A program made the translations under genes and the position numbers. A stretch of DNA of 64,000 nucleotides from Candidatus Borrarchaeum weybense. Its GTDB lineage: Archaea; Asgardarchaeota; Sifarchaeia; Borrarchaeales; Borrarchaeaceae. Of the stretch, positions 16,991 through 25,361 are shown piece after piece (position 1 is the first letter of the stretch; each line of letters begins with the position of its first letter). The stretch is taken from assembly GCA_019057385.1 (NCBI GenBank), contig JAHQJS010000007.1, positions 186,001 to 250,000 of the forward strand. Direction: 5' to 3'. The notes beneath the pieces were generated by a model. It did no database searches, had not been told where the DNA came from, and saw nothing but the letters and a program-made list of their open reading frames with translations.

Positions 16991-19900
16991 GTGATCTTTG
17001 ACCGGCTAGGAAAAAAAATTGTACGTTTTAATAAGTTCCTGATCATTACTTGGATCGTAATTGCTATAATCTTAGCTAGTCGCGCAGCTCAAGTTAATGA
17101 TATGTTAACATCAGATTTCTCTGATTTTGTACCTCAAGACATGGAGTCAAGAAGGGCTAGTGATATTTTAAAAGAAGAATTCCCAGACCTACCTGTAACT
17201 TCTCTTATAGTTGTAATTCAGACAAATCCAAGTCATAGTGGGACATCAACGACGCAAGCTGCAGAAAATAATGATATTTTTGATCCCACAATTCAAGATT
17301 TTATTGAAACGCTGGATGATGAAGTTGAAAAATATCCGCATGTCATAAATGTAGACAATTATTATGTTATGAACGAATCTCTCCATCAATCTTATTATGA
17401 AGGAACTTATAAAGGCTTACTTGAAGCTATAACAGAAGCTCATGAAGATTTTAACAAAACACAATCTTTTTACGATATGTCTGACAAGGAACGTGATGAA
17501 TATCTTACTGGACTTGCTCAATTCTTTGCCAGTGATTTCAATATGGACTCAGATGAATTAGAAGACTTTGTGTATGATATTTATGAACTAAAATTCAAAT
17601 TTGATCAAGTTGATGGTGAAGAGTTCTTAGCTCTTGCCAAAAACTATACCCACGAATGGGATCTTAGAGCTTCCCATTTTGAAGCCAATTTTTCTTACTA
17701 TTATACATTCTTAAACACCAATTTTACTCCTTCTCCTTCAATTTTTGATTTTACAACTTATCCACTCCTAACAAATGAAACAAGTGCATATGGAGACTTT
17801 TACACCTGGACAATGCCGAATCTGCTTGGGGCAACCCAAGAAACGATTAATAGAAGCCCAGTATTAATGATGAATGAAGCAGATTTCGTCTTTATAGTGT
17901 ATACTTATTTTGCCATTTATCATTGCTTAGATCTACAATTTGATATGTTCAACCCTGCAAAGTATACTCAAGACCCTGATGATCCTACAACAAATGCTAC
18001 ACTGGTGGATATTGCTAGTGTAATACCAAAGGAGTTAGACCCTGAATCAGTAGCTTATAATACTGTAAAAAGTGTTTTTGGACTTGGTGTTCTAGCAAAT
18101 AATGATCCAAGATATAGTCCGCCAGGTGGAACTGTGGGTCTTAGAATGGCATTAGCAGATATTTTTGCAGGGGAAGTAAAACGGGAACTTAGAGACCAGA
18201 TTAAATTCTATTATGAATTTTTTGATACTGAAATGAATTATTTCGATTTGTCATCTGATTTCGTTAGTATGCTTTTTGAAGCTTTGGGAGGCGATTTAGA
18301 TGACTTCGAACTCGATCTTATGATGGATATCTACGACTTAGGTCCGAATCCCTCAGATGATGATATAGCAAAGTTAGCTAACGAAAAAACTGAAGAGTTC
18401 ATCGAGGACAATCAGCTGAGCGAAAGTTCAATAAAAGAAGTTCTTGAACGATTCGTGAGCGATGATAATGACACTATGATTGTCTTCATAAATTTAGACA
18501 CTAGTTCCAGCGCTGAAGAAACAAAGCACATACTTGAGCAATTAGATGAAGATATCCCTCAAATAAAAGCAGAAGTGATGCCTCAGCAAACTAATGAAAC
18601 GACTTTAAATGCTGAGACAATTGATTTTGAAGTATATGTTACTGGAGAGGCTGCCTTCAACCTGGAAGGTGGTGAAACAGCAGAATCAGACATGGCACTA
18701 ACTGATATGGTTTCGATAATCCTTATTTTAATAATTTTAATGCTGATATTTCGATCTCCAGCAGCTGCTGTGCTTCCTTTAATAGCAATGGGCATTTCAA
18801 TTGTTATTGTGCGAGGCGTATTTTATTCTCTTGGTTTCATGGGCATCCAGATTCATACAATGGCAAATATGTTTACGACACCAGTTTTGCTTGGCGCTGG
18901 AAGTGATTATTGCATTTTCATCATTTCTCGGTTCTTTGAAGAGTTAAGAGGTGGCAAAGATAAGAGACAAGCAATTAGAAAAACAATGGAAACTGCAGGA
19001 AAAACTGTTGCCTCAAGTGGTGGAACCGTTATGATTGGTTTTGCCAGCATGCTTCCAACGAAATTTGGCTTAATGCGCATAATTGGTATGTCTGTACTTC
19101 TAGGAATAGGGGTCGCACTCATATCTGCCCTCACTCTTATACCATCAATACTATTATTATTAGGAGATCGAATATTCTGGCCTCGTCGCAAGACCACGGT
19201 ACAATCAAAGAATTCATCTTCAACAAACAAAAATGGTGGCCTCATAAAAAAAGTTTCGAATGTTGTTGTCAAAAAGCCAAAACTTACTTTAGTACTAATT
19301 TTGGCGGTGTCAATTCCACTTATTTCTCAGATTGCATTTCTTCACCTGTCTTATGATTCTATCGCAATTATGCCTCCTACCGAATCGAAGCAAGGCTACG
19401 ATATTTTAGCAGAAGAATTAGGAGAAGGTGAAATCTCTCCAATGGATGTGGTAATTCACTTCACAAACGAAAATGCAACAATCTGGAACACCACGATTTT
19501 AGAAGAAGTGGGGGTTATGTCAGACTACTTGGAAGCACTCAATGGTACCGATAAAGTAATGTCAATTAAAAAACCATTTGGTACAGAGGAAATCAAGTAT
19601 CTTAAATTCGAGAAAAACGAGACTGCACGTGCACTTATGGAAATGTACGTAAGTGAAGATAATGATACAACCTACATATCAGTCCTTTTAGAGAGAGAAC
19701 CCTATTCAGATGAAGCTATGAATCTGGCAAGGGAAATTAAAACATATTTAATTTCTTATCAGGCGAATAGCACAGTACTAGGCGAAGATCAATGTGAAAT
19801 TCTTCTAGGAGGTGCTAGCCAAGGTAATGTCGAAATGGATAAATTGCTTTGGAATGACTTTTACGGCGTCATGTTGCCCATCACTTTCGCTGGAATATTC

Positions 19901-20422
19901 ATCGTACTTCTAATTCTACTATTATCGATTCCAACTCCGCTTCGGTTAATTGGGACAATATTATTATCAGTATTACAGATTCTAGGACTCACAACTCTTG
20001 TATTTCAAACCGTATTGGGAATTCCTATTGAATTTACTCTTCCAATCATAGTATTTGTTTGTCTAATGGGATTGGGAATGGATTATGATATATTCTTAGT
20101 TTCTCGAATGCGAGAAATTAGATTTGAGCCAGGAAAAGAAACAGATGATGCAACTGCTATACAACAGGCGTTGGAAAAAACTGGTGCGATTATTACCTCT
20201 TGTGGTTGTATAATGGCAGCCGCATTTGGTTCTATGATGCTCTCTTCAACCATTACAATGAAGATGTACGGATTTGCCTTAGCAACTGCAATTATACTAG
20301 ATGCAACAGTGGTACGGTTATTCCTTGTTCCTTCAGTTATGCTTCTGGCAGGTAAATGGAATTGGTGGCCTCCTAAGCTAGCAGAGGTTATTGGATCTAG
20401 ACTCGGAAAGATTGAACATTAG
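16991..20422 (+). CDS. MMPL/RND-family membrane transporter
   Basis: The 1143-residue protein shows the RND internal duplication. Each half has one N-terminal membrane helix, a large extracytoplasmic domain (about 40-560 and 790-950) and a five-helix bundle. The sterol-sensing-like segment around GAGSDYCIFIISRFFEEL and its second copy GLGMDYDIFLVSRMREI hold the intramembrane Asp residues used for proton coupling. MMPL proteins export lipids or hydrophobic compounds. The start is GTG with little ribosome-site support. A membrane-anchored protein follows after 28 bases and is probably a partner. Confidence 0.88.
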   Translation: MIFDRLGKKIVRFNKFLIITWIVIAIILASRAAQVNDMLTSDFSDFVPQDMESRRASDILKEEFPDLPVTSLIVVIQTNPSHSGTSTTQAAENNDIFDPTIQDFIETLDDEVEKYPHVINVDNYYVMNESLHQSYYEGTYKGLLEAITEAHEDFNKTQSFYDMSDKERDEYLTGLAQFFASDFNMDSDELEDFVYDIYELKFKFDQVDGEEFLALAKNYTHEWDLRASHFEANFSYYYTFLNTNFTPSPSIFDFTTYPLLTNETSAYGDFYTWTMPNLLGATQETINRSPVLMMNEADFVFIVYTYFAIYHCLDLQFDMFNPAKYTQDPDDPTTNATLVDIASVIPKELDPESVAYNTVKSVFGLGVLANNDPRYSPPGGTVGLRMALADIFAGEVKRELRDQIKFYYEFFDTEMNYFDLSSDFVSMLFEALGGDLDDFELDLMMDIYDLGPNPSDDDIAKLANEKTEEFIEDNQLSESSIKEVLERFVSDDNDTMIVFINLDTSSSAEETKHILEQLDEDIPQIKAEVMPQQTNETTLNAETIDFEVYVTGEAAFNLEGGETAESDMALTDMVSIILILIILMLIFRSPAAAVLPLIAMGISIVIVRGVFYSLGFMGIQIHTMANMFTTPVLLGAGSDYCIFIISRFFEELRGGKDKRQAIRKTMETAGKTVASSGGTVMIGFASMLPTKFGLMRIIGMSVLLGIGVALISALTLIPSILLLLGDRIFWPRRKTTVQSKNSSSTNKNGGLIKKVSNVVVKKPKLTLVLILAVSIPLISQIAFLHLSYDSIAIMPPTESKQGYDILAEELGEGEISPMDVVIHFTNENATIWNTTILEEVGVMSDYLEALNGTDKVMSIKKPFGTEEIKYLKFEKNETARALMEMYVSEDNDTTYISVLLEREPYSDEAMNLAREIKTYLISYQANSTVLGEDQCEILLGGASQGNVEMDKLLWNDFYGVMLPITFAGIFIVLLILLLSIPTPLRLIGTILLSVLQILGLTTLVFQTVLGIPIEFTLPIIVFVCLMGLGMDYDIFLVSRMREIRFEPGKETDDATAIQQALEKTGAIITSCGCIMAAAFGSMMLSSTITMKMYGFALATAIILDATVVRLFLVPSVMLLAGKWNWWPPKLAEVIGSRLGKIEH

Positions 20423-20450
20423 ATATTCCTAAAAGGGTGTTAATTTCACA

Positions 20451-21578
20451 ATGGATTCCACAAAAAGTAGAAGATCACAATTTAGGCCGATGTACTTTTT
20501 AGCACTCTTTTTGCTAATTTGTTTGCTTATGGGAGGATTACATGCTCCTAACTCATTGACAGTGATAGCAGAGCAAGATGATAAACCCCTCTCAACTGAG
20601 GATGACTTTGCAGGAATAAAAGTATTAATTGACCAAGTAAAGTCAGAAAACCGTTCATTACACAGTATGGTCGGTTATTTAGAGGCCGAGGGAGCATCAG
20701 TTGATATACTTGAGGATAAGGTGTTTAATATTAAAAATATTCAAGAATATGACATTTTGATTCTAATTGAGCCGTTATATGATCCTAGCGCAGAAAAGGT
20801 GATAGAAAAATACGTAAAAAACGGCGGAAGCGTGTTGTTTTCAGGTGACAATAGATGGGAAGATTACACGAAATATGTAGACTTTGCAAATATCTCATAT
20901 CAAAAAACAAATCCTAGCGAGGGTTATACGAAAGAAATAAATGGGCATCCAGCAACTCTAAATGTTCAAGAAATATATTGTGCAGAGCCTCAATCAAGTT
21001 TGATAGTTGGAACTAACGCAAGTACGATTGTAATGAAAGACGGGTATGTTGAGGCCGCAGCAGCATGGATAGAAAACGGGAAATTCATGGTTGTTGCCGA
21101 TGAACATATTTTGCTTGATGATTATTACAAGAGTGGTGACAACCACTTATTTATGCATAGCATCCTTAAATGGCTCAGAAATATTGGTTTTTCAATTGAC
21201 GTCACAACAACTATCAAAAAAGGTGAACAAATAACAGTTCAAGCCGAATTCGTGAATTATAGAACCAACGAAATTAGTATTAAAGCAATAACTGAAAGCA
21301 AAAATTTCGAAGAAATAAATAATCACTTTGTTTTGCAACCAGGTAAAAACGAAATAGAATTTCAATTGAGTGAAAATATCATTGAACTCTTTTTCCTTGG
21401 AGAAAAAGAATTGACACTAAAATTTGAATACAATGGCAGGACACTTTTTTCTGAGGACTCAATTATTGATGTGCAATATTCATCAATTTATATCGGTATA
21501 GTTGCTGCTCCTTTGGTCTTTATAGGATTAATCTTACTAATTTTCAAAACTAATTCTAAAAGATCACCTAATTCTTAG
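20451..21578 (+). CDS. Membrane-anchored GldG/DUF4350-like extracellular protein
   Basis: This 375-residue protein has an N-terminal membrane segment or signal anchor (YFLALFLLICLLMGGL), a Rossmann-like domain and a C-terminal membrane segment (IYIGIVAAPLVFIGLILLIF). The central pattern (VLIDQVKSENRS, LEAEGASVDIL, DILILIEP, VKNGGSVLFSGD) matches the DUF4350/GldG-type ligand-binding fold seen near exporters. GGTG lies before the ATG. It starts 28 bases after the MMPL transporter, so a shared transcript and a role as accessory subunit are likely. Confidence 0.72.
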   Translation: MDSTKSRRSQFRPMYFLALFLLICLLMGGLHAPNSLTVIAEQDDKPLSTEDDFAGIKVLIDQVKSENRSLHSMVGYLEAEGASVDILEDKVFNIKNIQEYDILILIEPLYDPSAEKVIEKYVKNGGSVLFSGDNRWEDYTKYVDFANISYQKTNPSEGYTKEINGHPATLNVQEIYCAEPQSSLIVGTNASTIVMKDGYVEAAAAWIENGKFMVVADEHILLDDYYKSGDNHLFMHSILKWLRNIGFSIDVTTTIKKGEQITVQAEFVNYRTNEISIKAITESKNFEEINNHFVLQPGKNEIEFQLSENIIELFFLGEKELTLKFEYNGRTLFSEDSIIDVQYSSIYIGIVAAPLVFIGLILLIFKTNSKRSPNS

Positions 21579-21675
21579 TTTTTCAAGATTGATACACTAT
21601 TCTATCAGCAGCAACACAGATAATTAAAAAGAAAAAATGTTTGATAGAATCTTGTGCTATTCAAATTTTGTAGAA

Positions 21676-23091
21676 TTAATTGTGTTCTTGGATGATGACG
21701 GCGTAGTCCATGTGTTCGTCACCGGCAAACCGTGCTTTGTAGTGGCAGGAGGGGCAGACAATTGTCCGGTCCTCGTAGCACACATCGGTGACCTGTTGGC
21801 AGATGGGGCATTCTTTCAGTTGCTGTTTGCTGAGCTTCCGATAGGCGGGGAATGTGTAGTTACCGTGTTCACAGACTGCTTGGAAGAAAGTATCGACCTT
21901 TTCGGGGTCGGTATCGTTGGTCAGTGCCGCTGGCGAGATCATAACTGGTAGGTTTGCCTGCACGCTGGCTTCTGCGATTTCTTTAACCTTTTGGTAGATC
22001 TCTTCTTTGCTGGCATCCCGCATGAAGTAAGGTAGGATGGTAGCGGTGTAGGGTTGGTTGTATTCCTTGCATAGCCGGATCATGGCCTGGTGATCGCACT
22101 CTAGATCACCGTTGGCGTTGATGGGGAAGGTTATGGCAGCGGGTAGTGAGATGGTAGGCAGGTACTGTTTATCATTGACGGCGTAATCGAACAGAATCCT
22201 CCAGCGCTCCACGCTGTCGGGGTAATAGGTGATACCCAATGGATGGTAGCGTTTCACGCTTTTATACATCTCATAGATATGGGGGTAGACGTAGGTCAGG
22301 AACTCATCGACATCCAGGCTGGGTGGACTGGCGTAGAGTTCCCAGAAGACGCAGCCGGTGGGATCGATGCCGTATTCCTTATAACGCTGGAGGGTGGCAA
22401 ATACTAATTCGGAGTAGGTTTTCATTTCGTCAACGAAGAAGGTGGGGTAGGTGCCTAAATTCTGGCAGTAATCCTCGATCTGGCGTTTTTCCCGTTCGCT
22501 CTCGGCCTGTGTGTACCGCTGGTAGCATTTAAGGTCTTCCAGCAGCAACTCGGTGGACCGTAGAAAGCAGCCCAGTGTGAAGGTAGAGGTCAGAAAGGGG
22601 CTCACCAAGATGGCTGGCAGTTCCTCTTGGACCTTGCAGAACACCTGGAGTGAGGTTTCGAAATAACCTTCGATTTCTGGGGGATGGATGGTATCCATGT
22701 CGTCGGCGATTTTGATGATGTTGTCGGTGTTGGTGGGGTAGTTCCATTCCGTGAACTGGAAGGGTACTCCCATTTCGTAGAGACCGGAACCTAGCAAAGG
22801 TCCCCCCCAGTAGAGCATGGTAAGGCTGTCGGCGGGGTAGCGTTGGTAGAGTTTTTTGGTGAGCTCAACGTTTTTATCGACGTTATGAAGGAGGTCAATC
22901 CAACTGAGCGAGGGGTCGATGAATTGCGGGTGGATATTGGCGACTGCCAGGATGGTAGCTACCCGATCAGGCAGTTTATTTAAGTTAAACAGCAAGATGC
23001 GCTCCAACGGGGTGAGTTTTACCCCGAAGCCGCGTAATTTATTCTTGACGGATGCTTTAATGACCAATTTTAACAGTTTTAACAAACCCAT
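21676..23091 (-). CDS. UroD-fold corrinoid-linked methyltransferase with C-terminal zinc ribbon
   Basis: The protein has 471 residues. The main body resembles the uroporphyrinogen decarboxylase / MtaA-MtbA superfamily, which includes enzymes that move methyl groups to or from corrinoid proteins. The last 60 residues carry CPIC...CPSC, a zinc ribbon not usual in MtaA. It is the last gene of an operon (GTPase, longin-like, corrinoid protein, this gene), 40 bases after the corrinoid gene. The acceptor or donor is unknown and no coenzyme M pathway is visible nearby. The base composition is far richer in G+C than genes on either side (34 of 60 bases at 22201-22260). Confidence 0.78.
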   Translation of the reverse strand: MGLLKLLKLVIKASVKNKLRGFGVKLTPLERILLFNLNKLPDRVATILAVANIHPQFIDPSLSWIDLLHNVDKNVELTKKLYQRYPADSLTMLYWGGPLLGSGLYEMGVPFQFTEWNYPTNTDNIIKIADDMDTIHPPEIEGYFETSLQVFCKVQEELPAILVSPFLTSTFTLGCFLRSTELLLEDLKCYQRYTQAESEREKRQIEDYCQNLGTYPTFFVDEMKTYSELVFATLQRYKEYGIDPTGCVFWELYASPPSLDVDEFLTYVYPHIYEMYKSVKRYHPLGITYYPDSVERWRILFDYAVNDKQYLPTISLPAAITFPINANGDLECDHQAMIRLCKEYNQPYTATILPYFMRDASKEEIYQKVKEIAEASVQANLPVMISPAALTNDTDPEKVDTFFQAVCEHGNYTFPAYRKLSKQQLKECPICQQVTDVCYEDRTIVCPSCHYKARFAGDEHMDYAVIIQEHN

Positions 23092-23131
23092 TTGATTTCA
23101 CCTTAATTTAATTCTTAAAATAGCCAGTTGC

Positions 23132-23911
23132 TTACTCAACACTTGTTAATTCCCAGTTATAGTGCCCTTCTTTTAACTGGGTCACAACTTGGACGGCTTC
23201 TTCAGCGTTATTACCATAACCGTCGGCGCCGATTTCTTTAGCGAACTTGCGGGTGACAGAGGGTCCACCAACTATGATCTTGAATTGATACTGGACTCGT
23301 AGTGGATCAAGGGCTTGAATGGTTTGCTTGAGAGAGAAGTTGGCAGTAGTATCCAACCAGGCACTGAGCCCTACAAATACAGGATGGTGCTGTTTGATGG
23401 CTTCTATAAAGCGATTGGGAGAGATGTCTACTCCCAGATTAATCACATCATAGCCAGCACCTTCCAAAAACAGTTCGACGATTTTAGGACCGATGCTATG
23501 CACATCACCCTCTACGGTGCCCATGACGATTTTTTCCCGGTCCGTGTCGAGTCCTTGTGATTTTATCAGCGGCTCGATAGCGTTCTTGATGAGTTCCACA
23601 CAGCGTGCAGCCATCCATAGGTCGGCAATAAACAGTTCTCGGATGGAAAACTGGTGTCCGACGGTGTTCATGGCGTCGCTGACAATCTCAAGGATTCGTA
23701 ATGGGTCGATATCCGCCTCCAATAATTGAGCCAGGAGATCTTTGATTAAATGGGACTCTCCTTTGATAACCATGTCTCTTAACTGTTCATATAATGAAAT
23801 GAGTTCGAAAGTGTCACCAGTAAATTTAGTATGGTAGTCGATTGGTTCCTCTCTGAGTGTATTGTTCAAGGGCTTATAATTTTCTTGAATGGTAGAAATG
23901 GGTTTCCTCAA
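23132..23911 (-). CDS. Corrinoid (B12-binding) methyltransferase protein, MtaC/MttC-like
   Basis: The protein has 259 residues. The helical cap domain of methyltransferase corrinoid proteins (LLEADIDPLRILEIVSDAMN..VGHQFSIRELFIADLWMAA) is followed by a Rossmann B12 domain with the cobalt-ligating DxHxxG motif (GDVHSIG, about residue 138). IVGGPS and GADGYGNNAEEAV follow, as in MtaC and MtbC. It carries methyl on cobalt between two methyltransferases. The N-terminus overlaps the longin-like gene by 38 bases, so a downstream start is possible. No MtmB, MttB or MtaB substrate enzyme lies in the window. Confidence 0.9.
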   Translation of the reverse strand: MRKPISTIQENYKPLNNTLREEPIDYHTKFTGDTFELISLYEQLRDMVIKGESHLIKDLLAQLLEADIDPLRILEIVSDAMNTVGHQFSIRELFIADLWMAARCVELIKNAIEPLIKSQGLDTDREKIVMGTVEGDVHSIGPKIVELFLEGAGYDVINLGVDISPNRFIEAIKQHHPVFVGLSAWLDTTANFSLKQTIQALDPLRVQYQFKIIVGGPSVTRKFAKEIGADGYGNNAEEAVQVVTQLKEGHYNWELTSVE

Positions 23912-24632
23912 ATTGACATACCTCCAATTCGTTCAGGGTGATAAAAAACTGATAGACCTCCAGTAGGTCGATATCAAAGGGAGAATATAACTTCCATAAA
24001 CTGAGGATGGTGATTTTGTTGTTGACTCCTTGTACCAAGTTGGTGATCAAGTCCATGGGGTAATCACTCACCAGTTTAGAGGCGATTTCTCCCCTTAACA
24101 CCTTGTCTTTTTGTTCAGGAGTCATGACCGGGATTTTCATGCCCGCTTCTTTCATGAGATCCGATTTTTTTACAAACAGTGGCTGGGGAGTTGGTAGTTT
24201 TAAACGGTCCTTTAACTGTTGTGCATTGTCACAGAGAAGACGCAACTCATTACGCAAATAGTTTTGATCACCGCCAGTGCGTCCCAACAACTCATTGGCC
24301 AGTTTATCAGCTTCGTCTGTAGAGATGTCATCCTCAATGATCACGATTAGAATGTCCTTAGCGTCGGTGCCCTCTATGATGCGGTTGCGACGGGCGATCA
24401 CCATGCGTTCGCCCTGCTTTTCTATAACATCAACATCGGTCTCGGCTAGCCCCATATGGAACTGTGCCAGAATGATGGGATCCTTTAGGGTTTCTGCTAC
24501 CTTACTTTCAGAGCATATGCCCTCAAAGGCAATATAAGGCCCTGCCATGATATCAAATTTGAGGAGCAATATCGATTTGATGCCGCACTCCTGCAACGGA
24601 TAGGAATTTAAAAACAAGGGTTCACCGATCAC
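23874..24632 (-). CDS. Longin-like domain protein of the methyl-transfer operon
   Basis: The 252-residue protein starts at GTG (24632) two bases after the GTPase stop, with GGGAGG upstream. Residues 15-125 match the N-terminal part of the protein at 37999-39312. Shared sequence includes LLKFD..(M)GPYIAF, L.DP..LAQF..G, ER.VIAR and the ISTDEA / ISTSSA region. The strand-rich opening resembles longin/roadblock sensor folds that bind small GTPases. The rest is helical with no known motif. The composition is very G+C rich (38 of 60 at 24361-24420), unlike the adjoining GTPase gene. A role as GTPase regulator or effector is inferred from the pairing. Confidence 0.7.
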   Translation of the reverse strand: MIGEPLFLNSYPLQECGIKSILLLKFDIMAGPYIAFEGICSESKVAETLKDPIILAQFHMGLAETDVDVIEKQGERMVIARRNRIIEGTDAKDILIVIIEDDISTDEADKLANELLGRTGGDQNYLRNELRLLCDNAQQLKDRLKLPTPQPLFVKKSDLMKEAGMKIPVMTPEQKDKVLRGEIASKLVSDYPMDLITNLVQGVNNKITILSLWKLYSPFDIDLLEVYQFFITLNELEVCQFEETHFYHSRKL

Positions 24633-24635
24633 TAC

Positions 24636-25187
24636 TCACGCCTCCCTTTCCGTTCGTTGCACCAATTCAAGAAACGCTTCCTTAACATTTGCACCTGTTA
24701 CTGCTGATGTGGGAAAAATTATAGTAGGATCATTTATGTCCAAATGATCAGCAATAGCCTCAATAGGCAAGGAGTTTGGTAGATCCTGTTTATTTGCACA
24801 TATTACATATGGTAGATGTAATTCTCCGACAATCAAATGATGAATATCTTTTGTGACTGCAAAACTATCTATATTCGAGGAATCAATGATCAAAAACGCG
24901 CCAGTTGCACCTCTCCACCAGAGTTTCCACAGCGGTTGATAACGCTGTTGACCTCCCAACTCCCAACTCACATAACACTTACCATTATTCAAGGGCACCT
25001 TATAAAATGCAACTCCTGGCGTCGGGATATATGTGCCAGAAGAATTTAACTGAGTTTCCTCAATTATACACTCAAGACAGGATCCAAAGGTACTTTTCCC
25101 AGCACCTGCGCTGCCCATTAGCAAAAATTTTGCTACTTTTTCTTGTGTACTAGTAATCTTGTTAGCGGATAGCTGTTTAACTCCCAT
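24636..25187 (-). CDS. Arf/SRbeta-like small GTPase
   Basis: The protein has 183 residues. The P-loop is GSAGAGKS (25-32), the switch I TPG is at 56-58, and the Arf-type G3 motif is WELGGQQRY (75-83), where Arf proteins have WDxGGQ. NKQD (132-135) and TSA (160-162) complete the set. GGTGA lies eight bases before the ATG and a TATA box lies about 35 bases upstream, so this is the first gene of the operon. Arf-like GTPases recruit effectors to membranes. Here the downstream genes are a longin-like protein and a corrinoid methyl-transfer pair, an unusual setting. No lipidation signal is obvious at the N-terminus. Confidence 0.9.
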   Translation of the reverse strand: MGVKQLSANKITSTQEKVAKFLLMGSAGAGKSTFGSCLECIIEETQLNSSGTYIPTPGVAFYKVPLNNGKCYVSWELGGQQRYQPLWKLWWRGATGAFLIIDSSNIDSFAVTKDIHHLIVGELHLPYVICANKQDLPNSLPIEAIADHLDINDPTIIFPTSAVTGANVKEAFLELVQRTEREA

Positions 25188-25218
25188 TAAAGTTTCACCA
25201 CAGACTTTTAATAACGAA

Positions 25219-25228
25219 TTATTTAAAG
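25219..25228 (-). promoter_or_regulatory. TATA box of the GTPase/longin/corrinoid operon
   Basis: CTTTAAATAA on the minus strand lies 32-41 bases from the GTPase ATG, with GGTGA between them. This places the likely transcription start at about 25195-25200. Confidence 0.55.
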
Positions 25229-25361
25229 TCCGCGTTTTTCTGTACCAAATTTGACTTTTGCTCCATTATAAAAATAGGACGAATTATTTACTCTTTATAT
25301 GAATTTTAAAACGACAAAACTTAGAAAAAGCCTATCCAAAATTTTGAGACATGTTAAGAAC

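Noticed and set aside
21637..21951. Plus-strand open frame of 104 codons
   Set aside because: Antisense to the methyltransferase C-terminus in a G+C-rich stretch that keeps long frames open by chance.
21676..23911. Methanogenic methyltransferase system
   Set aside because: No coenzyme M pathway, MtaB/MtmB/MttB or Mcr gene is in the window; the FmdE-like gene alone is not evidence.
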